Assembly: GCF_003002025.1 (NCBI RefSeq)
Contig: NZ_PVZB01000021.1
Coordinates: 90,168 to 154,167 of the forward strand
Length of the DNA: 64,000 bases
Reading direction: 5' to 3'
DNA from: Paraburkholderia sp. BL25I1N1
GTDB taxonomy: Bacteria; Pseudomonadota; Gammaproteobacteria; Burkholderiales; Burkholderiaceae
Every line of letters starts with the position of its first letter. Within the stretch, counting starts at the first letter, position 1. Below the pieces are notes generated by a model, which had not been told where the DNA came from, ran no database searches, and was given only the letters and a program-made list of their open reading frames with translations. Shown piece by piece: positions 1 to 8,350 of this stretch. Made by a program: the position numbers and the translations under genes.

Positions 1-398
1 TGCGCAAGGAGTTGCTGCTGGTGCGCGCGGATGTCGAGCGCATGGAACTCGCTCAGGCGACCATCGAGTTGCGACAAGCCGTCACGCACTTCAGTTGGCT
101 CAAATTCATTTTGCCGGGCTTCGGCGGCATGCGCGTTGGTAAAGGCTCGAAGGCGAGCTTTCTTAACGCGGGCAGCATCGGCGCCCTCCTCAAACAGTAT
201 CCGCTCATCAGCTCGATCGCTTCGATCGTGCTTGCCAAGCCCCTGCGCACAACTGTCGTAGCCGGCGCCAAACCCGTGCTCAAGTGGGGCAGCGTTGGGC
301 TTGCCGCGTGGGAAGCCTATCGGATCTGGCAGCAGATGAAGCGGGATTCAGCGGCGTCATCGGGCGGCAAGGTTGAGTCGGCGGATAGTCGAGACTGA
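1..398 (+). CDS. DUF3318-like protein, 5' end cut by the window
   Basis: The reading frame is open from the left window edge (first full codon at base 3) to a TGA at 396-398, so the true start lies outside. The visible 130 or so residues begin with a charged helical stretch (RKELLLVRADVERMELAQ) and then show two weakly hydrophobic segments, around PLISSIASIVLAKPL and SVGLAAWEAYRIW. This resembles small DUF3318-type proteins of Burkholderiales, which have no assigned function. The TTG at base 12 is in frame but sits inside the conserved-looking helix and is unlikely to be the start. A short hairpin (403-418) separates it from the convergent pilin operon. The family call comes from memory of the pattern and is moderately sure. 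Confidence 0.6.
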   Translation, partial: RKELLLVRADVERMELAQATIELRQAVTHFSWLKFILPGFGGMRVGKGSKASFLNAGSIGALLKQYPLISSIASIVLAKPLRTTVVAGAKPVLKWGSVGLAAWEAYRIWQQMKRDSAASSGGKVESADSRD

Positions 399-446
399 GG
401 GAAACGCCGCGTGGCGTTCCGCCTCGGTTCAGCTCGGTTCGGTTTG

Positions 447-875
447 CTAGCTCGTATTCCAGCAGTCGCCGCTGGCGGCTGTCGAACCGGTTGCCGCGGG
501 TTTGTTGCCACGTAGTCCTGTCGCATCGAGCGTGAAAATGCCGCACGTGTCGTCGTGCATCGGCCCGGCTTCACTCGGCGTTGCCTCGATCGCATAGCCA
601 CCGTTTGCATCGTCTGCGGGCAGCACGTACAGGTGATAGACGGCCGTGCCGAATTGCGGCGCCTGATCGAGGCCCGGGGGCAATGTTGGCGCGCTGTCGT
701 TTGCCGCTCCTTCAATGAATTGAGCCGCGCGATAGAGCGCGGACGCCGCGTCGATTCGATGGGTTCGCGCAACATGGCTGCGATACGAAGGCACGGCAAA
801 GACGGCCAGCGTGGCGGCGATCGCCAGCGTGATCATCAACTCGAGCAGCGTGAATCCGGATGCATGCGACTTCAT
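447..875 (-). CDS. pilE: Type IV pilin PilE-like minor pilin
   Basis: Pilin subunit with a classical type IV prepilin N-terminus. The leader MKSHASG is followed by the cleavage site G^FTLLE with Glu5, then a hydrophobic helix ending in PSYRSHVAR. The protein is 142 aa, and the C-terminal part holds two cysteines (in DDTCGIF and SGDCWN) that probably form the pilin D-region disulfide. I chose ATG 875 because it places a 7-residue leader before the cleavage site; the frame remains open upstream without further pilin features. It is the last gene of a minor pilin operon (gspH/fimT, pilV, pilW, pilX, pilE), which in type IV pilus systems primes pilus assembly and supports twitching, adhesion or DNA uptake. 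No pilY1 follows. Confidence 0.85.
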   Translation of the reverse strand: MKSHASGFTLLELMITLAIAATLAVFAVPSYRSHVARTHRIDAASALYRAAQFIEGAANDSAPTLPPGLDQAPQFGTAVYHLYVLPADDANGGYAIEATPSEAGPMHDDTCGIFTLDATGLRGNKPAATGSTAASGDCWNTS

Positions 876-885
876 GCCGCCTCCG

Positions 886-1446
886 TCAAAATGGCCTGGC
901 GGCAACGCGGCGCCAATGACGTTCGATCTTCTCTCCATCGACCACCAGTTCCATTTGCAGCCATACCTGCGATTCGCCGGCGCGGCCGAAACCGCGCGAA
1001 GTTAATAAATACGCTCGCGCATCGGCACGAGTGGCGAGACGCCAGGCCTCGATCAGACATTGCGGTGCGCGCAGCGATCCTGGCCATTGCGCCACGGGCG
1101 TGACGGCTCCTGCTTCGAATGCCGCTGCGAGTTTCCATTGCGCCGGCACGCCGGATGCGACCGGCAGCGGTGCCGCGGACTGCGTGCTTGCAGCCGCGAT
1201 GACACTGCGGGCGCATAAGGTTAGCGCCGAATCCGCGGCATGAAAGGCCTGCAAGTACTCGCGAACGTTGATGGTGCCGCGCGCAGCCGCCAGCGACGTT
1301 TCGAACCAGGCTGCTGAAGTGACCAGCATCATTGATGAAATCAGCAGGACGATCGGCAGCACCACGCCCCGTTGCCTGGTGCTCGGCACGGTGCACCGCG
1401 TTCGGCTGAGGTTTGCCAGGTTTGCCAGTTGACCGTGACGTCTCAT
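886..1446 (-). CDS. pilX: Type IV pilus assembly protein PilX
   Basis: Minor pilin-like protein of 186 aa. The N-terminus has a long basic leader, then RQRG^VVLPIVLLISSMMLV, a prepilin-type helix in which position 5 of the mature protein is Ile rather than Glu. Loss of Glu5 is typical of PilX/GspK-type tip subunits. ATG 1446 is chosen because a GAGGGGAAG ribosome binding site lies just upstream; the frame is open further but becomes cysteine- and arginine-rich non-protein-like sequence. It sits between pilW and pilE in the same direction. The rest of the protein is poorly conserved, so the name rests on the helix and the operon position. Confidence 0.8.
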   Translation of the reverse strand: MRRHGQLANLANLSRTRCTVPSTRQRGVVLPIVLLISSMMLVTSAAWFETSLAAARGTINVREYLQAFHAADSALTLCARSVIAAASTQSAAPLPVASGVPAQWKLAAAFEAGAVTPVAQWPGSLRAPQCLIEAWRLATRADARAYLLTSRGFGRAGESQVWLQMELVVDGEKIERHWRRVAARPF

Positions 1447-1493
1447 GCACTTCCCCTCGGTCCGGCACGGCTGCTTTTCCCTTCGTGGCTTCG

Positions 1494-2306
1494 TCACAGC
1501 GAATCCTCCACGTGATTGCGTATCGCAACACGCCGCGAGAACGCCTGGCGCGGTCGTGAATCCGCACCGAGAGCACTTACGCCATCGCAATCGACATAGC
1601 GCGCACGCTGTTGCCCCTGCGGCATGCCGCGTACGAGCACGCAAAGATCGACGGCGACGATCTTCGCCCATTGATCGGCCATCACAGACGACGCGTCGAT
1701 TGCGGCCAGCCCGCCAGCTAGCCAGCACTTGATCCGCAAGCGCTCGATGCCTTCTACCAGCGGCTGCGCGGACCCCGGCTTGCCGTTGCCCTCGCAGTAA
1801 AGTTCCGGCTCACCGGTCGAACCGCTGACCCTCGCGAAGTACCGGTTGACGACCGGCACGCCCTGGTCGCCGAGCGCGGCGCTGCTGCCAGGGACGGCCT
1901 GACCGAGACAGTCGGTCGTTTGCCCGCTGGTCGATGGCCACGTGGAGACGTTGTCCCCGACATAACGGACCGCGACACCATCCGAGTGACTGGGCAAGGT
2001 CTCGCAGGCGAGGCTATCGTCGGCGCCGACCGGGCGGCCGCCCGAACATCCGAACATCGGCGGTGGGCTGTTGTACCGCGCGATGTCCGCGGGTACGAAG
2101 CCGGCCATTTGCAATTGCGGGCCGATCAGCGTCAGCGCAGTCAGACCGGCTTCGCGAATCCGCATCGCATCGCTCGCGCGTTCGAATGCGCTCCGCTGCG
2201 TCCTGTAGAGCGAGACGGCACCCGCGGTCACCAGCAGCCCCAACGCCATCGCGATCACGAATTCGATCAAGGTATGGCCGCGAGCAGGGTTCGAACGCCG
2301 CGTCAT
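1494..2306 (-). CDS. pilW: Type IV pilus assembly protein PilW
   Basis: Minor pilin of 270 aa with cleavage site ARG^HTLIEF (Glu5 present) and hydrophobic helix VIAMALGLLVTAGAVSLY. Several cysteines occur in the globular part (FGCSGG, LACET, TDCLG, LYCEGN). Its start overlaps the stop of pilV by four bases (ATGA), which fixes ATG 2306 and indicates translational coupling. PilW together with PilV and PilX forms the minor-pilin complex at the pilus tip in type IVa pili. A C-terminal segment with LCVLVRGMPQG matches the beta-rich end typical of PilW. Confidence 0.85.
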   Translation of the reverse strand: MTRRSNPARGHTLIEFVIAMALGLLVTAGAVSLYRTQRSAFERASDAMRIREAGLTALTLIGPQLQMAGFVPADIARYNSPPPMFGCSGGRPVGADDSLACETLPSHSDGVAVRYVGDNVSTWPSTSGQTTDCLGQAVPGSSAALGDQGVPVVNRYFARVSGSTGEPELYCEGNGKPGSAQPLVEGIERLRIKCWLAGGLAAIDASSVMADQWAKIVAVDLCVLVRGMPQGQQRARYVDCDGVSALGADSRPRQAFSRRVAIRNHVEDSL

Positions 2307-2749
2307 TTTGCAAACGCCAGCACGACGCATGAAGAGCCCACGGGCAGATCCACTCCGCCGCAAGGCGCGGGCTTGTCGATCACGTCGTCGGAATGTGGCA
2401 AGTCGCGCAGCGATGCCCAAGTCACGCGTGCAGCGGACACGCCCCCGATGTCACCCACCGAGGCGTCGCCGTGCGGCAAAAGTTTCGCTGCCCGCGCGTT
2501 CCATTGTCTGATTGCGGAGTCGCCCGAAGTGGGAGCACACATGGCCTCCACGACGGAATCGGCTATCCAGGCAGCATGTTCGCGCAGGGACATCGCGCGG
2601 GCCTCGCGCGCGGTCCATAACTGACCGGCGATCAAGCCGAGCGCCGTGACGGCAATCAACGCGACCGCCAGCATGACTTCGATCAATGAACTGCCGACCC
2701 ACCTGGACTCGCGGCAGCGCGAGTGCGGACTCCGCGAATATCGGCTCAT
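2303..2749 (-). CDS. pilV: Type IV pilus modification protein PilV
   Basis: Minor pilin of 148 aa. The N-terminus WVG^SSLIEVMLAVALIAVTALGLIAGQL is the PilV-type cleavage site and helix, with Glu5 kept. ATG 2749 overlaps the stop of the upstream gspH/fimT-like gene (ATGA at 2746-2749), so this start is preferred to the in-frame codon at 2764. The C-terminal part carries two cysteines (PAPCGG, SSCVV). Third gene-to-gene overlap or near-overlap in the operon, showing that these minor pilins are co-translated. Confidence 0.85.
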   Translation of the reverse strand: MSRYSRSPHSRCRESRWVGSSLIEVMLAVALIAVTALGLIAGQLWTAREARAMSLREHAAWIADSVVEAMCAPTSGDSAIRQWNARAAKLLPHGDASVGDIGGVSAARVTWASLRDLPHSDDVIDKPAPCGGVDLPVGSSCVVLAFAK

Positions 2750-3306
2750 GACGCGGCTCCGCATGCGCCCTCAACGATCCGCGCGCGGCCGCCCGCCGCA
2801 ATGCGAATGCAGCGTCGCCACTTGTCTCCTTGTGTCGCTTTCGACGGTGCACGCGGCGCGATATCGAAACTGCGAAACGTGCCGATCAATTGGCCCGCCG
2901 GGGGCGTGAACGTGAGATTCGTCTGCGTGCCGGCGATGCTCACGGCCGCAAGCAGAGGTTGCGCACGCAATAGCGATAGCGCACCGCCTCGTTCGGCCAG
3001 CACGGCCCAACCACACGACCAGTCAGCGACGCCGTTGCCGCACGGTTGCCCCGCGGCAAGACAATGCCGCGCTGCGTCGATGCGGCATACGGTGACTCGT
3101 GCGCCTCGGCGTAGCGCTTCACTGCGCGCATAAGCGAGCGTCGAGGCAAGCGCCTTCGCGCGGGCGTCGACCTGGTCTCGCACGTGCCACGATACGAATG
3201 ACGGCGTGGCCATCACAGCGACCACGGCCAGCAGCGCGATAACAGCCAGTGTTTCGACAAGCGTGAAGCCACGATATCGCGGCGGACGGACTGCGTTCCG
3301 ATTCAT
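2746..3306 (-). CDS. fimT: GspH/FimT family pseudopilin
   Basis: First gene of the minor pilin operon, 186 aa. Leader residues are followed by YRG^FTLVETLAVIALLAVVAVMATPSF, the GspH/FimT prepilin signature with Glu5. Two ATGs lie six bases apart (3312 and 3306). An AGGG box directly abuts the first but is 6 nt from the second, so 3306 is chosen. The C-terminal half includes two cysteine pairs typical of FimT pilins, which in some species bind DNA for natural uptake; whether this one does cannot be told from sequence. The name FimT versus FimU is not certain. Confidence 0.8.
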   Translation of the reverse strand: MNRNAVRPPRYRGFTLVETLAVIALLAVVAVMATPSFVSWHVRDQVDARAKALASTLAYARSEALRRGARVTVCRIDAARHCLAAGQPCGNGVADWSCGWAVLAERGGALSLLRAQPLLAAVSIAGTQTNLTFTPPAGQLIGTFRSFDIAPRAPSKATQGDKWRRCIRIAAGGRARIVEGACGAAS

Positions 3307-3510
3307 CTGCATCCCTGATCGATTCGAAGAATGCAGCCAATCTAGCCGTTTGCAAATCGTCCAACAATCGGCCGAACGGCCAGGTGGCACTCAGACGCTA
3401 GTCCGCGCAAAAATGCACGCGACGAACCATTACGGCAGCGGGAGATGCGGATGCGCGAAACAACGCGGAACAGAACGGGAATTCAAACGCAACGCGCGAT
3501 GCGACTGCGT

Positions 3511-3993
3511 TCAGCGCTTGCGGGAAGGCTTGGGAGGAGAAGAGGCGCGGCGAAATTCTTCGATCACGTCTTCGAATTCGGAGACGTCTTCAAAGCGCCG
3601 GTAGACGGAAGCAAAACGAACGTAGGCAATGGTATCGAGCGCACGCAATTCATTCATCACGAGCTCGCCCAGGCGCTCGCTGCGCACTTCGCGCTCGCCG
3701 CTGCCGAGCAACAGATACTCGATGCGGGCAACCGCGGCGTCGATCGCGTCCGCTGCCACCGGGCGCTTGCGCAGCGCCAGTTGCATGCTCGCGACGATCT
3801 TGCGGCGGTCGAACTCAGTACGGCTACCATCCTTCTTGACGACCGACGGCAACGCCAGCTCGACCCGCTCATACGTCGTAAAACGTTTGTCGCAGGCCGG
3901 GCAGCGGCGGCGCCGGCGAATCGTCGCGCCGTCTTCGGATACGCGCGAGTCGACCACCTGCGTATCGGCGTGACGGCAGAAGGGGCAATGCAT
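3511..3993 (-). CDS. nrdR: Transcriptional repressor NrdR
   Basis: Regulator of ribonucleotide reductase genes, 160 aa, the usual family length. An N-terminal zinc ribbon has Cys3, Cys6, Cys31 and Cys34 (MHCPFC and RRCPAC), followed by an ATP-cone domain from about residue 49 (VVKKDGSRTEFDRRKI). NrdR senses dATP/ATP through the cone and binds NrdR boxes ahead of nrd operons, none of which are in this window. It lies 6 bases downstream of glyA in the same direction, a pairing common in Burkholderiales, so they are probably one operon. The tail (RRASSPPKPSRKR) is basic. Confidence 0.97.
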   Translation of the reverse strand: MHCPFCRHADTQVVDSRVSEDGATIRRRRRCPACDKRFTTYERVELALPSVVKKDGSRTEFDRRKIVASMQLALRKRPVAADAIDAAVARIEYLLLGSGEREVRSERLGELVMNELRALDTIAYVRFASVYRRFEDVSEFEDVIEEFRRASSPPKPSRKR

Positions 3994-3999
3994 GGCGGC

Positions 4000-5247
4000 T
4001 TAGCGGTAAACGGGAAAGCGCTGCGTCAGCTCAGCGACTTGCCCGCGCACGCGTTCGATCGTGGCGGCGTCTTCCGGATTGTCGAGCACGTCGGCGATCA
4101 GGTTACCCACCTGCTCCGCTTCCTTGACGCCGAAACCGCGCGTGGTCATGGCCGGCGAGCCGAGGCGCACGCCGCTCGTCACGAACGGCTTTTCCGGATC
4201 GTTCGGGATCGCGTTCTTGTTGACCGTGATGTGAGCGGCGCCCAGCGCGGCTTCCGCAGCCTTGCCGGTGATCTTCTTCGCACGCAGGTCGACGAGCATG
4301 ACGTGGCTTTCGGTGCGGCCCGACACGATGCGCAGACCGCGCTTGACCAGCGTCTCAGCGAGCACGCGCGCGTTTTCGACGACTTGCTGCTGATATGCCT
4401 TGAATTCCGGCGACAGGGCTTCCTTGAACGCGACAGCCTTGCCGGCGATCACGTGCATCAGCGGACCGCCTTGAATGCCGGGGAAAATTGCCGAATTGAT
4501 CTGTTTTTCGAACTCGGCCTTCATCAGGATCACGCCGCCGCGCGGGCCACGCAGGCTCTTGTGCGTGGTGGTGGTGACAAAATCGGCGTGCGGAACCGGG
4601 TTCGGATAGACGCCCGCGGCGATCAGGCCGGCGTAATGCGCCATGTCGACCATGAAGTACGCGCCGACCGACTTGGCGATTTTCGACATGCGTTCGAAAT
4701 CGATACGCAGCGAAAACGCGGACGCCCCTGCCACGATCAGCTTCGGCTTGTGTTCCTGAGCGAGTTTCTCCGCGGCATCGTAGTCGATGTCTTCGGCTTC
4801 GTTCAGGCCGTAGCTGACTACGTTGAACCACTTGCCCGACATGTTGACCGGCGAACCGTGCGTAAGGTGGCCACCGTGCGCGAGGCTCATGCCCATGATC
4901 GTGTCGCCCGGCTTGAGCATGGCGAAAAACACGCCCTGGTTGGCCTGCGAGCCGGAGTTCGGCTGCACGTTCGCGGCTTCGGCGCCGAACAGTTGCTTCA
5001 CGCGGTCGATCGCCAGTTGCTCGGCGACGTCAACGTACTCGCAGCCGCCGTAATAGCGCTTGCCCGGATACCCTTCAGCGTACTTGTTCGTGAGTTGCGA
5101 GCCTTGTGCAGCCATGACAGCCGGGCTCGTGTAGTTTTCCGACGCGATCAGTTCGATATGTTCTTCCTGACGGCGGTTTTCCTGCTCGATGACCTTCCAG
5201 AGTTCAGGATCGACGTTGGCGATGGTGCTTTGGGCTCTGTCAAACAT
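4000..5247 (-). CDS. glyA: Serine hydroxymethyltransferase
   Basis: PLP enzyme of 415 aa interconverting serine and glycine while making 5,10-methylene-tetrahydrofolate, the main one-carbon source for purines, thymidylate and methionine. The PLP lysine motif is visible as TTTTHKSLRGPRGG (around residue 225), and the N-terminus has the substrate-site segment IELIASENYTSP. Length and start (MFDRAQSTIANVD) fit the family. It is followed by nrdR, giving an operon linked by nucleotide supply. A very long open frame runs on the opposite strand, but this is a codon-bias shadow. Confidence 0.98.
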   Translation of the reverse strand: MFDRAQSTIANVDPELWKVIEQENRRQEEHIELIASENYTSPAVMAAQGSQLTNKYAEGYPGKRYYGGCEYVDVAEQLAIDRVKQLFGAEAANVQPNSGSQANQGVFFAMLKPGDTIMGMSLAHGGHLTHGSPVNMSGKWFNVVSYGLNEAEDIDYDAAEKLAQEHKPKLIVAGASAFSLRIDFERMSKIAKSVGAYFMVDMAHYAGLIAAGVYPNPVPHADFVTTTTHKSLRGPRGGVILMKAEFEKQINSAIFPGIQGGPLMHVIAGKAVAFKEALSPEFKAYQQQVVENARVLAETLVKRGLRIVSGRTESHVMLVDLRAKKITGKAAEAALGAAHITVNKNAIPNDPEKPFVTSGVRLGSPAMTTRGFGVKEAEQVGNLIADVLDNPEDAATIERVRGQVAELTQRFPVYR

Positions 5248-5763
5248 ACGGATTCCGTTGAATGTGTTCAGGTTGACCGGATCGTGCGCCGAATCTTGCG
5301 TAGAGGGTACGCAGCGCTGCTGGCGGCTGGGCCAGCCCTGACGTGGCGGATGGAGAGTCGCCGCACACGCGAGGCAGGACAGCCACCGTCAGCGCAGATC
5401 AATGCGCGCGGATCACGGCTGCCCAGGCGAACGGCAAAACGGCACCCCGCGCTTCACGGTGGGTTGTTCCACCTTGAACCCGGTTGTTTGAACCGGTTCT
5501 ATCGCCAGTCACGCAGGGATGAGCGCGTTAGTTTATTGGAAGCGGATCGAATAGGCAACCGGGTTGCGGGCGCTTTCACAGGTGCCCGACGGGCGGGCTC
5601 CAGAGCCGTCTCATGCGGTGCGCAAACGTCTGAGGGAAACCCTGCGGAAACTCGCGGCGCGTCCTTGCCGCGGCCTCTCGTACGGCTGGTTCATCCTTGC
5701 CGCAGCGCCGCAATGGAAGTAGGCTTGGGGCCTTTCTCTCCTACCAGCCTGGGAACCACTGCA
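5248..5763. other. Intergenic region between divergent glyA and SDR gene
   Basis: 516 bases with no convincing gene. It must hold the glyA promoter (leftward) and the promoter of the SDR gene (rightward). The one notable element is at 5462-5499: two copies of a GGTTGTT-type motif followed by TTGAACC or TTTGAACC, ending in the perfect 10-bp palindrome GAACCGGTTC (5490-5499). This could be an operator. I see no riboswitch-like conserved structure and no clear -35/-10 pair. Short open frames here lack ribosome binding sites. Confidence 0.5.
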
Positions 5764-6510
5764 ATGATCGTGTTCGTCACCGGAGCGTCCGCGGGATTCG
5801 GCGCCGCCATCGCTCGCGCCTTCGTCAAAGGCGGCCATCGCGTCGTCGCCACTGCTCGCCGCAAAGACCGCCTGCAAGAACTCGCCGACGAACTCGGCGA
5901 CGCGCTTTTGCCGTACGAGCTCGACGTGCGCGACCGCGTCGCCGTCGAAGCCGTGCCGGCCTCGCTGCCGGCCGATTTCGCCGCCATCGACGTGCTGGTC
6001 AACAATGCCGGCCTTGCCCTCGGCATCGAACCGGCGCAGAAAGCGAATCTTGACGAATGGAACACCATGATCGAGACCAACTGTACAGGGCTCGTTCAAG
6101 TCACGCATGCCCTCCTGCCCGGCATGGTGGAGCGCAATCGCGGCCACATTTTCAATCTCGGCTCGGCAGCCGGCAGTTGGCCGTACGCGGGCGGCAACGT
6201 CTACGGGGCCACCAAGGCGTTCGTGCATCAGTTCAGCCTGAATCTGCGCGCCGATCTCGCCGGCACCGCACTGCGGGTGACGAACGTGGAGCCGGGCCTG
6301 TGCGGCGGCACCGAATTCTCGAACGTGCGTTTTCGCGGCGACGACGCGAAGGCCGGCAAAATGTACGAAAACGTGCAGCCGCTGACGCCTGAAGACATCG
6401 CCGACTCGATCTACTGGATCGCCACGCGCCCGGCGCACGTCAACATCAACACGATCGAACTGATGCCGGTGGCGCAATCGTTCTCCGCATTGTCCGTCCA
6501 TCGCGGCTGA
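5764..6510 (+). CDS. ydfG: SDR family NADP-dependent oxidoreductase, YdfG-like
   Basis: Classical short-chain dehydrogenase of 248 aa. It has the cofactor motif TGASAGFG (residues 7-14), NNAG (about 81-84) and the catalytic Ser plus YGATK (about residues 150-154). It resembles E. coli YdfG, an NADP-dependent 3-hydroxy acid dehydrogenase acting on serine, L-allo-threonine and 3-hydroxypropionate; the exact substrate here is inferred. ATG 5764 starts directly at MIVFVTGAS, as in YdfG. The frame is open far upstream (through the antisense of glyA), which would give a spurious 1000-residue protein, so the short start is essential. Confidence 0.88.
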   Translation: MIVFVTGASAGFGAAIARAFVKGGHRVVATARRKDRLQELADELGDALLPYELDVRDRVAVEAVPASLPADFAAIDVLVNNAGLALGIEPAQKANLDEWNTMIETNCTGLVQVTHALLPGMVERNRGHIFNLGSAAGSWPYAGGNVYGATKAFVHQFSLNLRADLAGTALRVTNVEPGLCGGTEFSNVRFRGDDAKAGKMYENVQPLTPEDIADSIYWIATRPAHVNINTIELMPVAQSFSALSVHRG

Positions 6511-6576
6511 AATCCCGGCTGAAGCCCGCCGGACGGGGCGCACATCTTGAAACAGACCTGCGGGTGTGCGTTCCGG

Positions 6577-6582
6577 TAAAAT
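6577..6582 (+). promoter_or_regulatory. Putative -10 box of the ybgC-tol-pal operon
   Basis: TAAAAT hexamer whose last two bases overlap an in-frame ATG at 6581. If it is the -10 element, transcription would begin near 6589-6590, at or just before the ATG at 6590. No good -35 hexamer sits 17 bases upstream (TTGAAA at 6547 is too far away), so the assignment is tentative. Confidence 0.4.
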
Positions 6583-6589
6583 GCGCCGC

Positions 6590-7060
6590 ATGAATATGTC
6601 GACCAGCCAGCCCGGCGAGGAAATCGGCTACACGTGGCCAATCCGCGTGTACTACGAAGATACCGACGCCGGCGGCATCGTGTTTTACGCGAATTACCTG
6701 AAATTTTTCGAACGTGCGCGCACCGAGTGGCTGCGCGCGTGCGGCGTCGACCAGAATCGGCTCGCGGACGAAGCGGGCGCGATTTTCATCGTCCGCAGCA
6801 CCGCGGTCGATTATCGGGCGCCGGCCCGGCTAGACGACATGGTCAACGTGGTCAGCCGGATCGAGCGGCTCGGCAGAGCGTCGGTCGATTTCGCGCAGGA
6901 AGCGTGGCGGGACGGCACGCTGCTTGCTACCGGTTCCGTCCGGGTCGGCTGCGTGGACCGCATTGCGCTGCGGCCGACCGCGATTCCCTCGCCGGTTCTT
7001 GCCGCCTTGCGGCGCGGGCCAAGCGCGAGCGAGCCCGGCGTGTCAACGGATAAAGACTGA
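6590..7060 (+). CDS. ybgC: Acyl-CoA thioesterase YbgC (Tol-Pal associated)
   Basis: Hotdog-fold thioesterase, about 156 aa, hydrolysing short acyl-CoA or acyl-ACP thioesters at the cytoplasmic face of the membrane. The 4HBT-type catalytic motif YYEDTDAGGIVFYANYLKFFERART is visible with its Asp. It is the usual first gene of tol-pal operons. Several starts are in frame (GTG 6566, ATG 6581, 6590, 6596). I prefer 6590 because a TAAAAT box overlaps the 6581 ATG, making a start before 6589 unlikely if that promoter is used. The rest of the operon follows after about 155 bases. Confidence 0.88.
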   Translation: MNMSTSQPGEEIGYTWPIRVYYEDTDAGGIVFYANYLKFFERARTEWLRACGVDQNRLADEAGAIFIVRSTAVDYRAPARLDDMVNVVSRIERLGRASVDFAQEAWRDGTLLATGSVRVGCVDRIALRPTAIPSPVLAALRRGPSASEPGVSTDKD

Positions 7061-7215
7061 ACCCCGTTGTTATGGGGCCAGTGAACTCGTAACGATCAAG
7101 CAACACAAAGCATGGTTCGGCTTGCAATATCGCCGATGCTTCCGTTTTGCTCACGGCAAGCTTCGAGTGGCCTTGCAGCCGGACGCCCCCTTCCGGGACG
7201 TTAAAACGAACCTTT

Positions 7216-7893
7216 ATGAACACTACACAAGATCTGTCGATCGTTTCACTCGTACTTAACGCAAGCCTGCTGGCGCAGGCTGTCATGGCTCTGCTGCTGT
7301 TGCTGTCGCTGCTGTCGTGGACTTTCATCTTCCGCAAGTGGTTTGCGATCCGCCGGGCGCGCGCGCAAACTGAGCGTTTCGAACGCGATTTCTGGTCGGG
7401 CGGCGACCTGCAGGCGCTTTATCAAAGCGCCGCGAACAACCGGCACACCATCGGCGCACTGGAACGGATTTTCGAGTCCGGCATGCGCGAATTCCTGAAG
7501 GGCAAGGAAAAGCGCCTGAACGATCCGGGCGCGATTCTCGACGGCGCACGGCGCGCCATGCGTGCTGCGTTCCAGCGTGAAATGGATGTGCTCGAAGCCA
7601 ATCTCGCGTTTCTCGCGTCGGTCGGTTCGGTCAGCCCGTATATCGGTCTGTTCGGCACGGTGTGGGGGATCATGAATGCGTTCCGCGGCCTCGCCAACGT
7701 GCAGCAGGCCACGCTCGCCAACGTCGCGCCGGGCATTGCCGAAGCGCTGACCGCCACCGCGATCGGCCTGTTCGCCGCGATTCCGGCCGTGGTTGCCTAC
7801 AACCGCTACGCGCACGATATCGACCGCTTGGCAATCCGCTTCGAAACCTTCATCGAAGAGTTCTCGAACATCCTGCAGCGTCAGGCACAGTAA
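7216..7893 (+). CDS. tolQ: Tol-Pal system protein TolQ
   Basis: Inner-membrane proton-channel subunit of the Tol-Pal machine that pulls in the outer membrane at division, 225 aa. It has an N-terminal membrane segment (LLLLLSLLSWTFIFRKW) and the MotA/ExbB-type pair of segments around ANLAFLASVGSVSPYIGLFGTVWGIMNAF and ALTATAIGLFAAIPAVVAYN. ATG 7216 (MNTTQDLSIVSLV) is chosen; an upstream in-frame codon at 7147 would add unlike sequence. Followed 10 bases later by tolR, which supplies the channel Asp. Confidence 0.97.
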   Translation: MNTTQDLSIVSLVLNASLLAQAVMALLLLLSLLSWTFIFRKWFAIRRARAQTERFERDFWSGGDLQALYQSAANNRHTIGALERIFESGMREFLKGKEKRLNDPGAILDGARRAMRAAFQREMDVLEANLAFLASVGSVSPYIGLFGTVWGIMNAFRGLANVQQATLANVAPGIAEALTATAIGLFAAIPAVVAYNRYAHDIDRLAIRFETFIEEFSNILQRQAQ

Positions 7894-7903
7894 GGAGTCC
7901 ACG

Positions 7904-8350
7904 ATGGCAGGCTCTCGCTCCTCCAGCATGCGCGGCAGCCGCTCGCGCCGCGCGATGGCCGACATCAACGTCGTGCCGTACATCGACGTGATGCTCGTGC
8001 TGCTCGTGATCTTCATGGTGACCGCGCCGCTCGTGGCCCCGTCGATCGTCAATCTGCCGACCGTCGGCGGCGCCGCGCCGCAGCAGCAAACGCCGCCCGT
8101 GATCGTGAACATTCGCGCGGACGGCAACATGAGCGTCAAATACAAGGACGATTCGGGCGCGCAGCAGCAGGAGAACATGACGAAAGCCGATCTGAACGGC
8201 TTCATCGCCGATCGCGCGCAATCGCATCCTGATCAGCCCGTCGTGATCGCGGCCGACAAGACCGTCAAGTACGAAGTCGTCATGAACGTGATGTCCGAAC
8301 TGAAAGCTCGCGGCGTCAAGCGCGTTGGATTGCTCGTCAAATCGCAATGA
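7904..8350 (+). CDS. tolR: Tol-Pal system protein TolR
   Basis: ExbD/TolR family inner-membrane protein of 148 aa. After a basic N-terminus (SSSMRGSRSRRAMADINVVPYID) comes a single membrane helix containing the proton-carrying Asp in the YIDVMLVLLVIFMV motif, then a periplasmic peptidoglycan-interacting domain. ATG 7904 follows a TAAGGAG box that overlaps the tolQ stop. Its stop overlaps the tolA start (ATGA), giving tight coupling of the TolQRA complex. Confidence 0.97.
   Translation: MAGSRSSSMRGSRSRRAMADINVVPYIDVMLVLLVIFMVTAPLVAPSIVNLPTVGGAAPQQQTPPVIVNIRADGNMSVKYKDDSGAQQQENMTKADLNGFIADRAQSHPDQPVVIAADKTVKYEVVMNVMSELKARGVKRVGLLVKSQ

Noticed and set aside
5248..5763. Riboswitch ahead of glyA
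   Set aside because: No recognisable glycine, THF or SAH aptamer core and no terminator in the leader on the minus strand.
3445..6510. 1021-codon open frame on the plus strand
   Set aside because: It is the antisense of nrdR and glyA joined in frame to the real SDR gene. The first 770 codons are a high-GC shadow; the SDR motif and usual length fix the start at 5764.
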